Origin: Candidatus Gottesmanbacteria bacterium
Lineage (GTDB): Bacteria > Patescibacteriota > Microgenomatia > JACOXO01
Length of the DNA: 33,946 bases
Direction of reading: 5' to 3'
Assembly (NCBI GenBank): GCA_016182365.1
Contig: JACOXO010000019.1
Span: forward strand, 1 to 33,946
This document shows, piece by piece, positions 13,799-22,186 of this stretch. The notes under the pieces are model-generated. The model was given only the letters and a program-made list of their open reading frames with translations. It searched no databases and was not told the origin of the DNA. Both the position numbers and the translations under genes were made by a program. Each line of letters opens with the position of its first letter. The first letter of the stretch is position 1.

Positions 13799-14215
13799 AT
13801 GAATAAAAAATATCTGTTTGGACTAATTGTTTTAATCATTATCATCGTAGGGCTTTATTACCTAAGTAAATCTAATAAGCGGGTTTTACAGGAAACTCAG
13901 GTTACTAAAGAACAAATATCAAGTCCTCCTAACTACGAGAGTATTTCCGGAACAGTTTCAAACATTGACAATCTTTTGATTGATATTAAAGATCCTCTGG
14001 GAAAAGGTTACACTGCAAACCTGACTTTACAAACTAAATATATAAAAATACCTGTACCTGCTCTTTTAGTTGAAAATCCTGATATGAATAAGGAAAGCCC
14101 ATCTGATATTAATCAGATTCAACAAGGGGATAATGTGTCGTTGTTATTTGCTGCCGATTCAAATGATGTAAATACGCTATATTTATATTCAAATAACCCT
14201 GCCGATTTTCAATAA
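13799..14215 (+). CDS. Small membrane-anchored protein of unknown function
   Basis: The track begins at a TTG (13772), but ATG 13799 gives the natural signal-anchor start MNKKYLFGLIVLIIIIVGLYYLSKSNKR, leaving 139 aa. The outside part begins NYESISGTVSNIDNLLIDIKDPLGKGYTANLTL, a short beta-barrel-like pattern (DUF5666/OB-like), and continues with a QGDNVSLLFAAD segment. Function is not recognised. It is followed after 3 bp by the Tat-signal papain-like protease, so the two are probably co-transcribed. Confidence 0.68.
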   Translation: MNKKYLFGLIVLIIIIVGLYYLSKSNKRVLQETQVTKEQISSPPNYESISGTVSNIDNLLIDIKDPLGKGYTANLTLQTKYIKIPVPALLVENPDMNKESPSDINQIQQGDNVSLLFAADSNDVNTLYLYSNNPADFQ

Positions 14216-14218
14216 TTA

Positions 14219-15163
14219 ATGGATGAACAATCTGAACAACCTCGAAAAATAAGCAGAAGAAAATTTCTCAGAGTAGCCGCTGGCGGAATTATATCTCCAT
14301 TCCAAGAACCTCAAGTTGATCCAGCTGTAAAAGAGCATGTTAGGAAATATCTCGATGGAAAAGATACTGGTTTTAGGGCCGCTTCAGCGGCGAAATTATC
14401 TCCCTATTTAACACGGGAAAGTTTGGCAGGAAAACTAGCAATTGAAGTTCCCCAAAATTTCAATTTTATTCCTGAAATTAAAAACATTCTTATGCAATAC
14501 TATGATGACTGTGTCCCCGCGTCCATAGCTCACTTATCCGCATGGTTATTTGGAAACGGTTCATTAATTTTTTCACCTCGTTTTCTATATTGGTTTCGGA
14601 ATAGGAATAATGGAGCAACATACCCCACGATATTTGACGCATGGACTGGACATGGAAATGCCACAACTGAGGTAGTTCCTTATGGACCAGGCCTTGATAT
14701 AGATACAAAACCAACAAATGAGCAACTTGCAAAAGCAGCAGCGTATAAAATAAATCAAAACGATATTATCAGCGTTCATTCAGGCTACCAAATATTTCCA
14801 AACATCGATGAGTTGGCAGAAATTATGTATCAAAATGGTCCAATACTTGCCGCTGTTAAGGCTTATTCGCCTGAATGGGATATCTGGAAGGAAGATAAAA
14901 TAATTGGAAAGCCAGGAAATGAGGGGAATGTATTTAAACATGCGGTACTATTGGTTGGAGTAAATAAGGATGAAGGGTACATTAATTTTGCTAATTCTTG
15001 GGGTGAAAATTGGGGAATGGGAGGATTTGGGAAGATATCAATACCAGATTGTTATGATGGTGGAACATTTACTGAAATGTGGGCTGTTGATAGTCAAGCT
15101 ATCCGAAGTAGACTTCCACCAATTCAAAGAAGACAATTCGCACCCTTGATTACTAGAGGCTGA
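14219..15163 (+). CDS. Tat-signal papain-like (C1A) cysteine protease
   Basis: The 314-aa protein begins with a twin-arginine motif (KISRRKFLRVAAGGIIS). The active-site cysteine is in YYDDCVPASIAHL (Cys98). The histidine is in FKHAVLLVGVN (about 241) and the asparagine in NFANSWGENWGMGGFGKI (about 259), the hallmark of C1A peptidases. The residues before the cysteine deviate from the usual QGxCGSCW. There is only a short pro-region. It would be exported folded and act on surface or environmental proteins. The C-terminal FAPLITRG resembles the tail of the CARDB-like protein. Its 3' end overlaps pilO by 11 bp, tail to tail. Confidence 0.85.
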   Translation: MDEQSEQPRKISRRKFLRVAAGGIISPFQEPQVDPAVKEHVRKYLDGKDTGFRAASAAKLSPYLTRESLAGKLAIEVPQNFNFIPEIKNILMQYYDDCVPASIAHLSAWLFGNGSLIFSPRFLYWFRNRNNGATYPTIFDAWTGHGNATTEVVPYGPGLDIDTKPTNEQLAKAAAYKINQNDIISVHSGYQIFPNIDELAEIMYQNGPILAAVKAYSPEWDIWKEDKIIGKPGNEGNVFKHAVLLVGVNKDEGYINFANSWGENWGMGGFGKISIPDCYDGGTFTEMWAVDSQAIRSRLPPIQRRQFAPLITRG

Positions 15164-15938
15164 AGATGGATACTTTTTGGACTGTTTCGGCAGAAGGAGT
15201 ACCTTCAACGGGAATATCCAAAAGTTGGGGAGGATCTTTAAGGCTAAGCGCTTTGTCAATACTCTCCTGTACAGATTTATTGATTTCAGGAAGTGGCGAA
15301 TCAACCGCGCCTAGCTTTGACGGCAGTGGATAGTAGAATGAATTCACACTCAATGTTCCTCTAGTATAACCATCTTTTGTATTAAGACCTACTGACGATA
15401 TGTTAATAAGAGGAACTGTGTCTAAAAGTTTACTAATATAGGCTACCACTTTATCTGTTGGACCACCTATGTTGATTCCAAAAGATATTGGTTTATTTTC
15501 TACGGTATCCGAATCAATAATTCCAGGCTTTATTACTAATCCTTCATAAATTACCTCATTATCTCTTTGCAGCATGGATAGGGTGTTTATAAGTTGAGGT
15601 ATATTTTTCTCAGAAGGGAGTACTTTTTCCAATCTTTCAAATTCACCAAGAACCATTGAATTTTTAATTTCGTTTAATTTATTTAGCTTTTCTTCCAGTC
15701 TTGCAAGAACTTCTGCATTTTTATTGTTTTCATCAATCGAGACACGAATTTCGGTAATTTGGGGTATGAGAAAGAACCAGGTAAGCGAAATAACCATAAT
15801 TATTGTCACAACAGGAAACAAAAACAGTTTAATATGTTTAATAACAATCGGACTTACTTCGACTTTACCTTTTTTTAGATCTTTAATCTCTTTAAGGTCC
15901 TTTAACTGATTAAATTGTATTGGTTTTCCTATATTCAT
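15153..15938 (-). CDS. pilO: Type IV pilus assembly protein PilO-like
   Basis: The 261-aa protein has a cytoplasmic N-terminus, a single transmembrane helix (about 36-57, IKLFLFPVVTIIMVISLTWFFLI), a coiled coil (DENNKNAEVLARLEEKLNKLNEIKN) and a ferredoxin-like periplasmic-side domain (about 100-220). This is the PilO plan. It pairs with PilN to link the PilM ring to the pilus base. It is the last gene of the pilX-M-N-O run, 5 bp after pilN. The extended C-terminus (PLPEINKSVQESIDKALS...) is not part of the classical domain. Confidence 0.82.
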   Translation of the reverse strand: MNIGKPIQFNQLKDLKEIKDLKKGKVEVSPIVIKHIKLFLFPVVTIIMVISLTWFFLIPQITEIRVSIDENNKNAEVLARLEEKLNKLNEIKNSMVLGEFERLEKVLPSEKNIPQLINTLSMLQRDNEVIYEGLVIKPGIIDSDTVENKPISFGINIGGPTDKVVAYISKLLDTVPLINISSVGLNTKDGYTRGTLSVNSFYYPLPSKLGAVDSPLPEINKSVQESIDKALSLKDPPQLLDIPVEGTPSAETVQKVSIFSL

Positions 15939-15943
15939 TTGAT

Positions 15944-16474
15944 CTATTGATTGAATGTAATAGTAAAATCTATTAATAACTCTCCAGCGCTTTTGTCCAG
16001 TCCTTCCATAATAACCTCAGATACGCCAAGATTTGTTTTGTTTAATAATCCATAAGTTATATCTTCAACTTGAGAAACGCTGGATGCTGCAACCTGCAAG
16101 TTGATAATATTTCCTTCAACAGCAAACTGAACAATAGGATTTTCTAATCCTATAGCTTCTTGAACTTTATTGTAAATTTGGTTGGGATAATACCTTTTTT
16201 TAAAAATTGAATCTATTTGTTTACCTTTATCAGCATAAGCTATAAAAATGCTTTCTGTTGATTTTTCAGACTCTATTTGCCTCTTTGTGCTTTCAATATT
16301 TTGGGTTAAGTCCTTTAATTTCTGGCTTTCAAAGTATCTGAATCCAAAAATAGATACTGCAAAGATTATAAAAAGAACAAGAAAGACTATACTTGTTTTG
16401 CTAATGTATGATGCGACTTTCGCTAACCTCGGCGAAATTACATTTTTGCGAATTAGTAAATTGATTTCACTCAT
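15944..16474 (-). CDS. pilN: Type IV pilus assembly protein PilN-like
   Basis: The 176-aa protein begins MSEINLLIRK. The INLL motif is the peptide by which PilN docks into PilM. A transmembrane helix (about 29-48), a short coiled coil (KDLTQNIESTKRQIESEKS) and a small alpha/beta domain follow. It lies two bases after pilM and five before pilO, as expected for the inner-membrane alignment complex. Confidence 0.82.
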   Translation of the reverse strand: MSEINLLIRKNVISPRLAKVASYISKTSIVFLVLFIIFAVSIFGFRYFESQKLKDLTQNIESTKRQIESEKSTESIFIAYADKGKQIDSIFKKRYYPNQIYNKVQEAIGLENPIVQFAVEGNIINLQVAASSVSQVEDITYGLLNKTNLGVSEVIMEGLDKSAGELLIDFTITFNQ

Positions 16475-16476
16475 TT

Positions 16477-17505
16477 CTAACTCTCTCTCATTGCAAGCCC
16501 AATGGCTACGGTGTACATTGAAGCTTCAGATTGCCCAATTGGCGTTGTCTTCTTATCAATATTTGATATGCTGCTTAGAGGATTACCTACCTGTGTTTCA
16601 ACTCCTAAAGTTTCGGCAAAGTAGGGGACAATACCAGGAAGAAGGCTGCTGCCTCCAGACAAAACAATTACTTCAAGTTTATCATTTGGATTTTTCTCCT
16701 GAAAAAATCCTATCCCTTTTTTCATTTCAGAAAGAATCGAATCAATAAGGGGTTTTAAGGATCTATATACTTTCCCTTCAAGCTGATTAGGATCAAGCCC
16801 ATATGTTTTTTTATATTCCTCTGCCTGGCCTTCCTCAAGCTGTAAATCTTGCTTTACAGCTCTTGTTAATGACATACCGCCAGTACCGACTGATCTAGTA
16901 AAAGCTAGAACACCCTGACGCACTATAGAAAAATCTGTAGTTCCGGCGCCCATGTTAACTACCATAAGGTTAGCCACAGTAGGAAGGCTGGCCGACAAAC
17001 TTCTGGTTGCCGCGATAAGTTCTGTCTCCAAGCTTACAGCAACCAGGCCGGCAAGCTCCAAAACCCGCTGATATTTCAGGGTAATTCTTTTGGGTGCACC
17101 AACCAGGAGTACCTGATTCTTTTCATTTTCTTTGCTCCCCTGAAATAATATTTTCCAATCAAGAGTAACTTCATCCAGAGGAACAGGTATATACTGTTCT
17201 GCTTCCCACCTTATTGATGATGCCAGCTCCCTTTCAGATAATGCAGGTGTTTCTATTACAAATGTAAATACCTGTGATTCAGGTAAAGCAATTTTAACTT
17301 CATTATCTGAGACTTTACTGTCCCGTACAAGTTTTTTAATAGCTTGAGCAACGGCCTCTTGCTCAACAGGATTTTCTGATACCATTCCACCTGGTGGTGT
17401 TGCTGAAAATCCGTGATTAATTAGAGAAAATGTTTTTCCGGCTTTGGATAATTCAACAATTTTTAATGTATTTGAACCAATATCAAGACCTATTAATGTA
17501 TTCAT
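16477..17505 (-). CDS. pilM: Type IV pilus assembly ATPase-like protein PilM
   Basis: PilM is a cytoplasmic actin-like protein that forms the ring under the pilus base and binds the PilN tail. The 342 residues start MNTLIGLDIGSNTLKIVEL (phosphate-1 loop). They include ALPESQVFTFVIETPALSERELASSIRWEAEQYIPVPLDEV, a PilM hallmark, then MGAGTTDFSIV (phosphate-2) and VLSGGSSLLPGIVPYF (adenosine loop). The start overlaps the end of the PilX-like gene by four bases (ATGA). Confidence 0.93.
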   Translation of the reverse strand: MNTLIGLDIGSNTLKIVELSKAGKTFSLINHGFSATPPGGMVSENPVEQEAVAQAIKKLVRDSKVSDNEVKIALPESQVFTFVIETPALSERELASSIRWEAEQYIPVPLDEVTLDWKILFQGSKENEKNQVLLVGAPKRITLKYQRVLELAGLVAVSLETELIAATRSLSASLPTVANLMVVNMGAGTTDFSIVRQGVLAFTRSVGTGGMSLTRAVKQDLQLEEGQAEEYKKTYGLDPNQLEGKVYRSLKPLIDSILSEMKKGIGFFQEKNPNDKLEVIVLSGGSSLLPGIVPYFAETLGVETQVGNPLSSISNIDKKTTPIGQSEASMYTVAIGLAMRES

Positions 17506-18365
17506 TTTGTTAGGTCCTTGTTACTCCAAACAGCGTAATCGAAGATATCATTTGGTGAAGAATAAGTTTGAACAACATTCCATCTTCTCTCAACACCACT
17601 ATTGGTCTGGCCTGTTGAAACAATATTTTTCCCCTGCTCAGGAATTATTCCACCATCACTTCCTTTTGCAGCAATTTTCGTTTTTGTGTAGACTGGACGA
17701 ACTCTTATAGCAATTGGGGTATCATTAATATTGTCGTAAGGAATACTAGCATCCATATTAAAGTTAAAAAGAGTCCAGTATTTTTGGTTAGTTCCTGCCA
17801 TGCTGCATTGATCACCATTTTGAGCCGGTACAAAATCATTACTTCTCGAAACCGGATCAAATGCCTCTCTTACAACTTTATATTCAGAACCAGATTTAAA
17901 TAGCAGCGATACATCTAATGCTGGTGTAGTTCCGGTTACTAAATCTTCCCAGCAAAGATTAATACTGCCTCCGTTATACAGTCTGACTGAATCATCGGGG
18001 CCACTACCATCGGCTTTCTGACCAACCAACCATATAGTTTGAGTATCACCTTCAGCTATTTCTGTTGGAAATGTAAAGATGTCATTTGACGGCCCATATG
18101 AGTTTAATTGAACGTTATAGCTTGCACCACTACCAACAGACACAGAACCACCAGGCGGTGTATAATTAATAAGACCAGTTTTTAATACCTCCTCAATTCC
18201 AGCCTCTGCTGCAGAGAAAGCCCGGGATGATTCTTCAATTTGATTTGATAACCTTACATCTGTAATTGAACGGGAAGCAACGGCAAGACCTATTGTAAGA
18301 CCAACAGCCATTACAAGAAGAATAATAAGAATAATTTCACCCCGCTGACTTTTATATTCAGACAT
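17502..18365 (-). CDS. PilX-like minor pilin
   Basis: The track ORF starts at 18401, but the promoter TTGACT-18-TATACT ends six bases before ATG 18365, which gives MSEYKSQRGEIILIILLVMAVGLTIGLAVASRS and 287 aa. The QRGEIILIILLVMAVGL segment is a PilX-type prepilin N-terminus. The stretch DVRLSNQIEESSRAFSAAEAGIEEVLKTG is the conserved long helix of that family. The C-terminal part is beta-rich. It is the first gene of the M-N-O operon and would be processed by PilD before joining the pilus tip complex. Confidence 0.8.
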   Translation of the reverse strand: MSEYKSQRGEIILIILLVMAVGLTIGLAVASRSITDVRLSNQIEESSRAFSAAEAGIEEVLKTGLINYTPPGGSVSVGSGASYNVQLNSYGPSNDIFTFPTEIAEGDTQTIWLVGQKADGSGPDDSVRLYNGGSINLCWEDLVTGTTPALDVSLLFKSGSEYKVVREAFDPVSRSNDFVPAQNGDQCSMAGTNQKYWTLFNFNMDASIPYDNINDTPIAIRVRPVYTKTKIAAKGSDGGIIPEQGKNIVSTGQTNSGVERRWNVVQTYSSPNDIFDYAVWSNKDLTK

Positions 18366-18371
18366 ATATTC

Positions 18372-18401
18372 AGTATAACGAGTGGCTTTAACTAAAGTCA
18401 A
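18372..18401 (-). promoter_or_regulatory. Leaderless promoter of the pilX-M-N-O operon
   Basis: TTGACT (18401-18396), 18 bp and TATACT (18377-18372) on the minus strand. Six bases, GAATAT, separate it from ATG 18365. It moves the annotated start 36 bases downstream. Confidence 0.65.
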
Positions 18402-18959
18402 CTATAATCCAGTATTGCGGACAACAACACTTGTTTGAAAATCAATACTGTTTTTTTCCTCGGGCCTTAGGGTAACACCGGCTGCCGGAGGCAGCTGGTG
18501 AATTGTAAAATCAATTGAAACTACAGCTGGACCTGATCCGGTTTTTGTACAAATAAAATTACAGTCAGGATGAGGTTCAACAGCTACTTTACTTGATGTT
18601 AATTGTGAATTTCCCGTAGCTGAATTAGAGGCTATATATACCGTACTAAAGTAGAGAGGACATTGAAAAGTCGTAGTTTGGCTATCCTGGTTGACTATGT
18701 CAATTTTGTCATGTTGGGTTGTACCGTCACAGTATGTAGTAATATTTTCAATTGTTTGCGCGTTTCTGATCATTCTTTCCATAACAGACATTGCATAGTC
18801 ACCTGTTTGACGTGTTTCATTAGTTATAGCTGTTTTTGCAGCACCCCTTAAAGCGCTGAAAAACAACTGAACAACAACAGCTATTATTACCAGTACAAGC
18901 CCTGTTACAACTAGTAACTCTATTAGCGTGAATCCGTTTTTAAGTTTTAGTTTGACCAT
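18402..18959 (-). CDS. PilW/PilJ-like minor prepilin
   Basis: Start corrected from 19037 to ATG 18959, just before the class III signal MVKLKLKNG|FTLIELLVVTGLVLVIIAVVVQLF; this gives 185 aa. The following helix (TNETRQTGDYAMSVMERMIRNAQTIENI) is typical of PilW-type proteins. The globular part has a disulphide-prone set of cysteines (CDG, CPL, CNFIC). It overlaps the PilV-like gene by 13 bp, so the two are coupled. Confidence 0.8.
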   Translation of the reverse strand: MVKLKLKNGFTLIELLVVTGLVLVIIAVVVQLFFSALRGAAKTAITNETRQTGDYAMSVMERMIRNAQTIENITTYCDGTTQHDKIDIVNQDSQTTTFQCPLYFSTVYIASNSATGNSQLTSSKVAVEPHPDCNFICTKTGSGPAVVSIDFTIHQLPPAAGVTLRPEEKNSIDFQTSVVVRNTGL

Positions 18960-19372
18960 TTTGTAAAAACTGTTGATGCTGATGATGAATGATTTTGACC
19001 TCCACTTATCCAGGTAACTGTAACAGTAATATTGCAAGTTTGATTATTTGGACATGAAACGTCTACAGTTCTAGTAAAACCAGTTGCAGGAATATCTGAT
19101 GCCCCACTAAAATTCCAAACACCTGCTGAGCTTAATAAACCGTTAACTTGTCCAGATTCACTATAAAGAGTTGTCCAACTTGTATCTCTAATACTTCTTA
19201 CTGCTTCTATTCCTTCATTTATATATTTATTTGCAATGCTTTTATTTTTGGAAAAAGTCGAGTTTTTAATAGAAACTGTTACTGCAGTAACTAAAGCAAC
19301 TAAAACCAAAGCAACAATACCAACAGCAATAATCACTTCAATAATCGACTGACCAGAATTATTTTGTCCCAT
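18947..19372 (-). CDS. PilV-like minor prepilin
   Basis: The 141-aa protein starts MGQNNSGQSIIEVIIAVGIVALVLVALVTAVTVS. The G|QSIIEVIIAVGI motif with glutamine in place of phenylalanine at +1 is common in PilV-type CPR prepilins. KSIANKYINEGIEAVRSIRDTSW follows. It is probably a tip-complex subunit. It lies two bases after the GspH-like gene. Confidence 0.8.
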   Translation of the reverse strand: MGQNNSGQSIIEVIIAVGIVALVLVALVTAVTVSIKNSTFSKNKSIANKYINEGIEAVRSIRDTSWTTLYSESGQVNGLLSSAGVWNFSGASDIPATGFTRTVDVSCPNNQTCNITVTVTWISGGQNHSSSASTVFTKWSN

Positions 19373-19374
19373 AT

Positions 19375-19878
19375 TTAATAAATTGTACCTACAGTAATGT
19401 TTCCGCTTGTTGTGATTGTAATATCAATTTTTTTTAATGTTACCGAACTTATTAAAGTTATCGTTTGCAATGATCCTTGAGTCACACCTTGTCCTAACGG
19501 CTTAAAATCAACATTACCTGATGTAGGAGAGAGGGTAATATTTGTTGGTGTTTTATAAGTTTTTGTATTAAAAGTTAGTGAACCGCAGGATCCTGAAATT
19601 TGGTAAGTATTATTAGCTGTAATTGAAAATCTCCAGTGATCAAGATCATATGATGATAGAGCAGTGGTACATATATTTTCATCTTTCTCACTTGTTAAGG
19701 CTCTGTTTTGTGCATCTCTTAAAGCACTTTTTATATCCTCAGCAGTTTGCTTTAATACCTGAGACTGATTAAAATTATTGTATCCTGCAATACCTACTCC
19801 CATCAATATCAACATGATTATTACAACAACAATAATTTCTATTATTGTAAAGCCGAAAGAGACAGAACTATATCTCAT
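19375..19878 (-). CDS. GspH/FimT-like minor prepilin
   Basis: The 167-aa protein has the prepilin signal SFG|FTIIEIIVVVIIMLILMGVGI, then YNNFNQSQVLKQTAEDIKSALRDAQNRALTSEK, the GspH/FimT helix. A compact beta domain follows. It starts within the last codons of the previous gene (4-bp ATGA overlap). Confidence 0.82.
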   Translation of the reverse strand: MRYSSVSFGFTIIEIIVVVIIMLILMGVGIAGYNNFNQSQVLKQTAEDIKSALRDAQNRALTSEKDENICTTALSSYDLDHWRFSITANNTYQISGSCGSLTFNTKTYKTPTNITLSPTSGNVDFKPLGQGVTQGSLQTITLISSVTLKKIDITITTSGNITVGTIY

Positions 19879-20345
19879 GGGTTAGGGATAAAATAATTGT
19901 AATTTATTGAAGGATTCCCGCTATTATGAATATATCCACAGGGATTATTCCCATCTGTTGTACCATTTCCATTTGAAACATTCTCCATAACAGCGAAAAG
20001 ACAATATTTGTATGCAGTTGGAGGTAACATATTTGTATATTTATACCCGCCCGCAGCTTGAGAAGAAATTGGTTTCGGATCAACCGGAAGATCGTTTATG
20101 TAAGTAGGTTCTAAAGCAGTTAATCCTGTGTCTACTCTTTGGGCCCCAGATACTAAAATATACGCTCCACTATTATCTGCTCTATATAGTTCTAATGCAG
20201 CTGCAACATTGGCAAGATCTGCTTTTCTTTTTGCGTCTCTTGAATTTTTGCTAGCAGTTGAGTAACTTGCAATAGCAACTGATGCTAAAACTACAATTAT
20301 CGTTGCAGCGACCAATACTTCTATCAATGTGAATCCTTTTTTCAT
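19875..20345 (-). CDS. Type IV prepilin, GspG-like (1 of 5 related)
   Basis: The 156-aa protein starts MKKG|FTLIEVLVAATIIVVLASVAIASYSTASKNSRDAKRKADLANVAAALELYRADN. The RDxxRKxDLxxxxxALE helix is shared with the four upstream genes. The globular part contains paired cysteines. It is one base after the preceding gene. Confidence 0.87.
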   Translation of the reverse strand: MKKGFTLIEVLVAATIIVVLASVAIASYSTASKNSRDAKRKADLANVAAALELYRADNSGAYILVSGAQRVDTGLTALEPTYINDLPVDPKPISSQAAGGYKYTNMLPPTAYKYCLFAVMENVSNGNGTTDGNNPCGYIHNSGNPSINYNYFIPNP

Positions 20346-20346
20346 A

Positions 20347-20736
20347 TTATTGTAAATTTTTGATTGGCAGTATTGTTAATATCTCTCCAGTTGCAGTTAT
20401 TGTATATCCCGATACACTGCAACCAGTACATGGATAAGCAACTCCTGTTTTTGGATCAATCGGATATGCGTCTAATACTGTTGTTGCCGGTGGCAACGCA
20501 CAAGTAATTGGATTACCTGCTCCTGGCATAGTAGCCGGGTAGTTATAGCCGCATATTGAATAGTATTGTTCCAGCGCATTTTGAATTGTTTTTAAATCTC
20601 CCTGGCGTTTCGCGTCTCTTGCTTTTTTTTGTGCAGTTGAATAGGAAACACTTGCAAGACTAATAAGTACACCAATTATGGAAATTGAAACCAGCAACTC
20701 AAGTAGAGTAAAACCCCAAGATTTTTTATTTAACAT
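20347..20736 (-). CDS. Type IV prepilin (2 of 5 related)
   Basis: The 129-aa protein starts MLNKKSWG|FTLLELLVSISIIGVLISLASVSYSTAQKKARDAKRQGDLKTIQNALEQYY. The C-terminal half has CTGCSVSGYTITATGEIL. The ATG has an AAGGAG ribosome-binding site seven bases upstream, unusual for this operon and possibly marking higher output. Confidence 0.87.
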   Translation of the reverse strand: MLNKKSWGFTLLELLVSISIIGVLISLASVSYSTAQKKARDAKRQGDLKTIQNALEQYYSICGYNYPATMPGAGNPITCALPPATTVLDAYPIDPKTGVAYPCTGCSVSGYTITATGEILTILPIKNLQ

Positions 20737-20745
20737 ATATTCTCC

Positions 20746-21195
20746 TTATGGTTCAATAATTTGATACGGTATACCTGTTGCACTTCCACCCCAGTTACAA
20801 CTAGAAGTGGTATCGCCATCTGGATCGGATTTGTTCTCAAGACATGCTGTTAACGTGTAAGTTAAATCAGAAGTTTGATTGTAAGTATATTGCGATCCGG
20901 AAGAAGGATCACATGGGAACTTATTAAGATAGGTATCTCCGGCAAGAGAAACCCAGGACTGATCACAAGTAATACTAGTATATTGAGCATTTGTAGGATA
21001 TTTTTTAATTGGGGTTTGATTATCTTTGAATAGTTCAAAGGCTTTTTGGATTTGCCGCACGTCATTTTTTCTTTGCGCATCTCTGGCTCTTTCCCTTGCG
21101 CCCATAAAATTGGGAACAACAACGGCTGACAATACGCTTATAATTCCAATTACCACCAATAATTCTATTAATGTAAAACCTCTATTTTTTCTCAT
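20746..21195 (-). CDS. Type IV prepilin (3 of 5 related)
   Basis: The 149-aa protein starts MRKNRG|FTLIELLVVIGIISVLSAVVVPNFMGARERARDAQRKNDVRQIQKAFELFKDN. The KFPCDPSSGSQYTYNQTSD region matches the KIPCDPQDSNPYFYETD region of the first prepilin in this cluster. It overlaps the preceding gene by four bases. Confidence 0.87.
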   Translation of the reverse strand: MRKNRGFTLIELLVVIGIISVLSAVVVPNFMGARERARDAQRKNDVRQIQKAFELFKDNQTPIKKYPTNAQYTSITCDQSWVSLAGDTYLNKFPCDPSSGSQYTYNQTSDLTYTLTACLENKSDPDGDTTSSCNWGGSATGIPYQIIEP

Positions 21196-21701
21196 GGTGT
21201 ACTGTTACTTGATGATATACCATAATTACATTCTACACTTCCTATCGTATCACAATCTGTAGTTATTGCAGGAGTAATTATTTGCGAGTCGTTAGTATTT
21301 TCCAGTCTTGCATATAATCGATAGTAACTGCCATCACTTGAACTGTAAAAATACTGGTAATTAGTAACAGGATCTTTAGCCAGTGTTTGCAGATAAACAG
21401 TTGCCGCATTGGTTGGGCTGCACATTGGTCCACCGCCCCATGAACAATCGCCATCACAAGTACCACCACATGCAGCAATTAAACCGTTGTTTGATATAGG
21501 ATATTGGCCATGGTCATTGTAGTAAAATTCTAATGACCTGGAAACTTGCGTCAGGTCTGCCTTTCTCCTGCCGTCCCTTCCTTTTTTCTGGGTTGAAGTG
21601 AAACTAGATAAACCAGCAGCAGCAAGTATAGCTATAATTGCCATAACAACTATTAACTCTATGAGTGTAAAACCGAACTTATGGTTGTTTTTGGTATTCA
21701 T
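21192..21701 (-). CDS. Type IV prepilin (4 of 5 related)
   Basis: The 169-aa protein starts MNTKNNHKFG|FTLIELIVVMAIIAILAAAGLSSFTSTQKKGRDGRRKADLTQVSRSLEFYYNDHGQYP. The end (CNYGISSSNSTP) and the YRLYARLEN segment mirror the preceding prepilin (NYGVSSPNTTLQ, YRIYADLEY), so the two arose by tandem duplication. An insertion of CGGTCDGDCSWGGGPMC adds four cysteines. Confidence 0.87.
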   Translation of the reverse strand: MNTKNNHKFGFTLIELIVVMAIIAILAAAGLSSFTSTQKKGRDGRRKADLTQVSRSLEFYYNDHGQYPISNNGLIAACGGTCDGDCSWGGGPMCSPTNAATVYLQTLAKDPVTNYQYFYSSSDGSYYRLYARLENTNDSQIITPAITTDCDTIGSVECNYGISSSNSTP

Positions 21702-21718
21702 ATTTCTATACTACCATA

Positions 21719-22186
21719 TTATTGTAAAGTAGTATTTGGGCTTGATACTCCATAGTTATAACTATTTCCAGGACCACAACCGCCACTGCAACCAACATCT
21801 GTAATTACAGGATCCTTTTTATACTCTAAATCCGCATAAATCCGATACCAACTTCCAGCGGCATCTGTCTCATAAAAGTATGGATTACTATCCTGAGGAT
21901 CGCAGGGAATTTTTGCTATATATGATCCTAGAGCTACATTGCAATTTGTCATAAGGGGCTGGTCGGGATAACGGTTGTTATCATTATAATAATCTTCCAT
22001 TTTTACTTTAAGCATTGCAAGATCTGATTTTCTATCAGCATCCCTACCTTTTCCAACTTGAGTAAAGTAATTCCCAGAGGCTAAAAAAGCTGAGGCAAGA
22101 AGAGCAATTAATGCTATAACAATAAGAAGTTCCATTAATGTAAACCCAGAATTTTTAAGAAGATTATGAGCAGTTGTTTTTCCCAT
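21719..22186 (-). CDS. Type IV prepilin (5 of 5 related), overlapping pilD
   Basis: The 155-aa protein starts MGKTTAHNLLKNSG|FTLMELLIVIALIALLASAFLASGNYFTQVGKGRDADRKSDLAMLKVKMEDYYND. Its first 52 bp overlap the 3' end of pilD in another frame. No later start would keep the prepilin signal, so the overlap appears real. Cysteines CGGC and PCDP may form disulphides. Confidence 0.85.
   Translation of the reverse strand: MGKTTAHNLLKNSGFTLMELLIVIALIALLASAFLASGNYFTQVGKGRDADRKSDLAMLKVKMEDYYNDNNRYPDQPLMTNCNVALGSYIAKIPCDPQDSNPYFYETDAAGSWYRIYADLEYKKDPVITDVGCSGGCGPGNSYNYGVSSPNTTLQ

Noticed and set aside
13799-14215. TTG start at 13772 for the small anchored protein
   Set aside because: ATG 13799 gives a normal signal-anchor start, and the upstream region is occupied by the -35 box of the divergent short unit.
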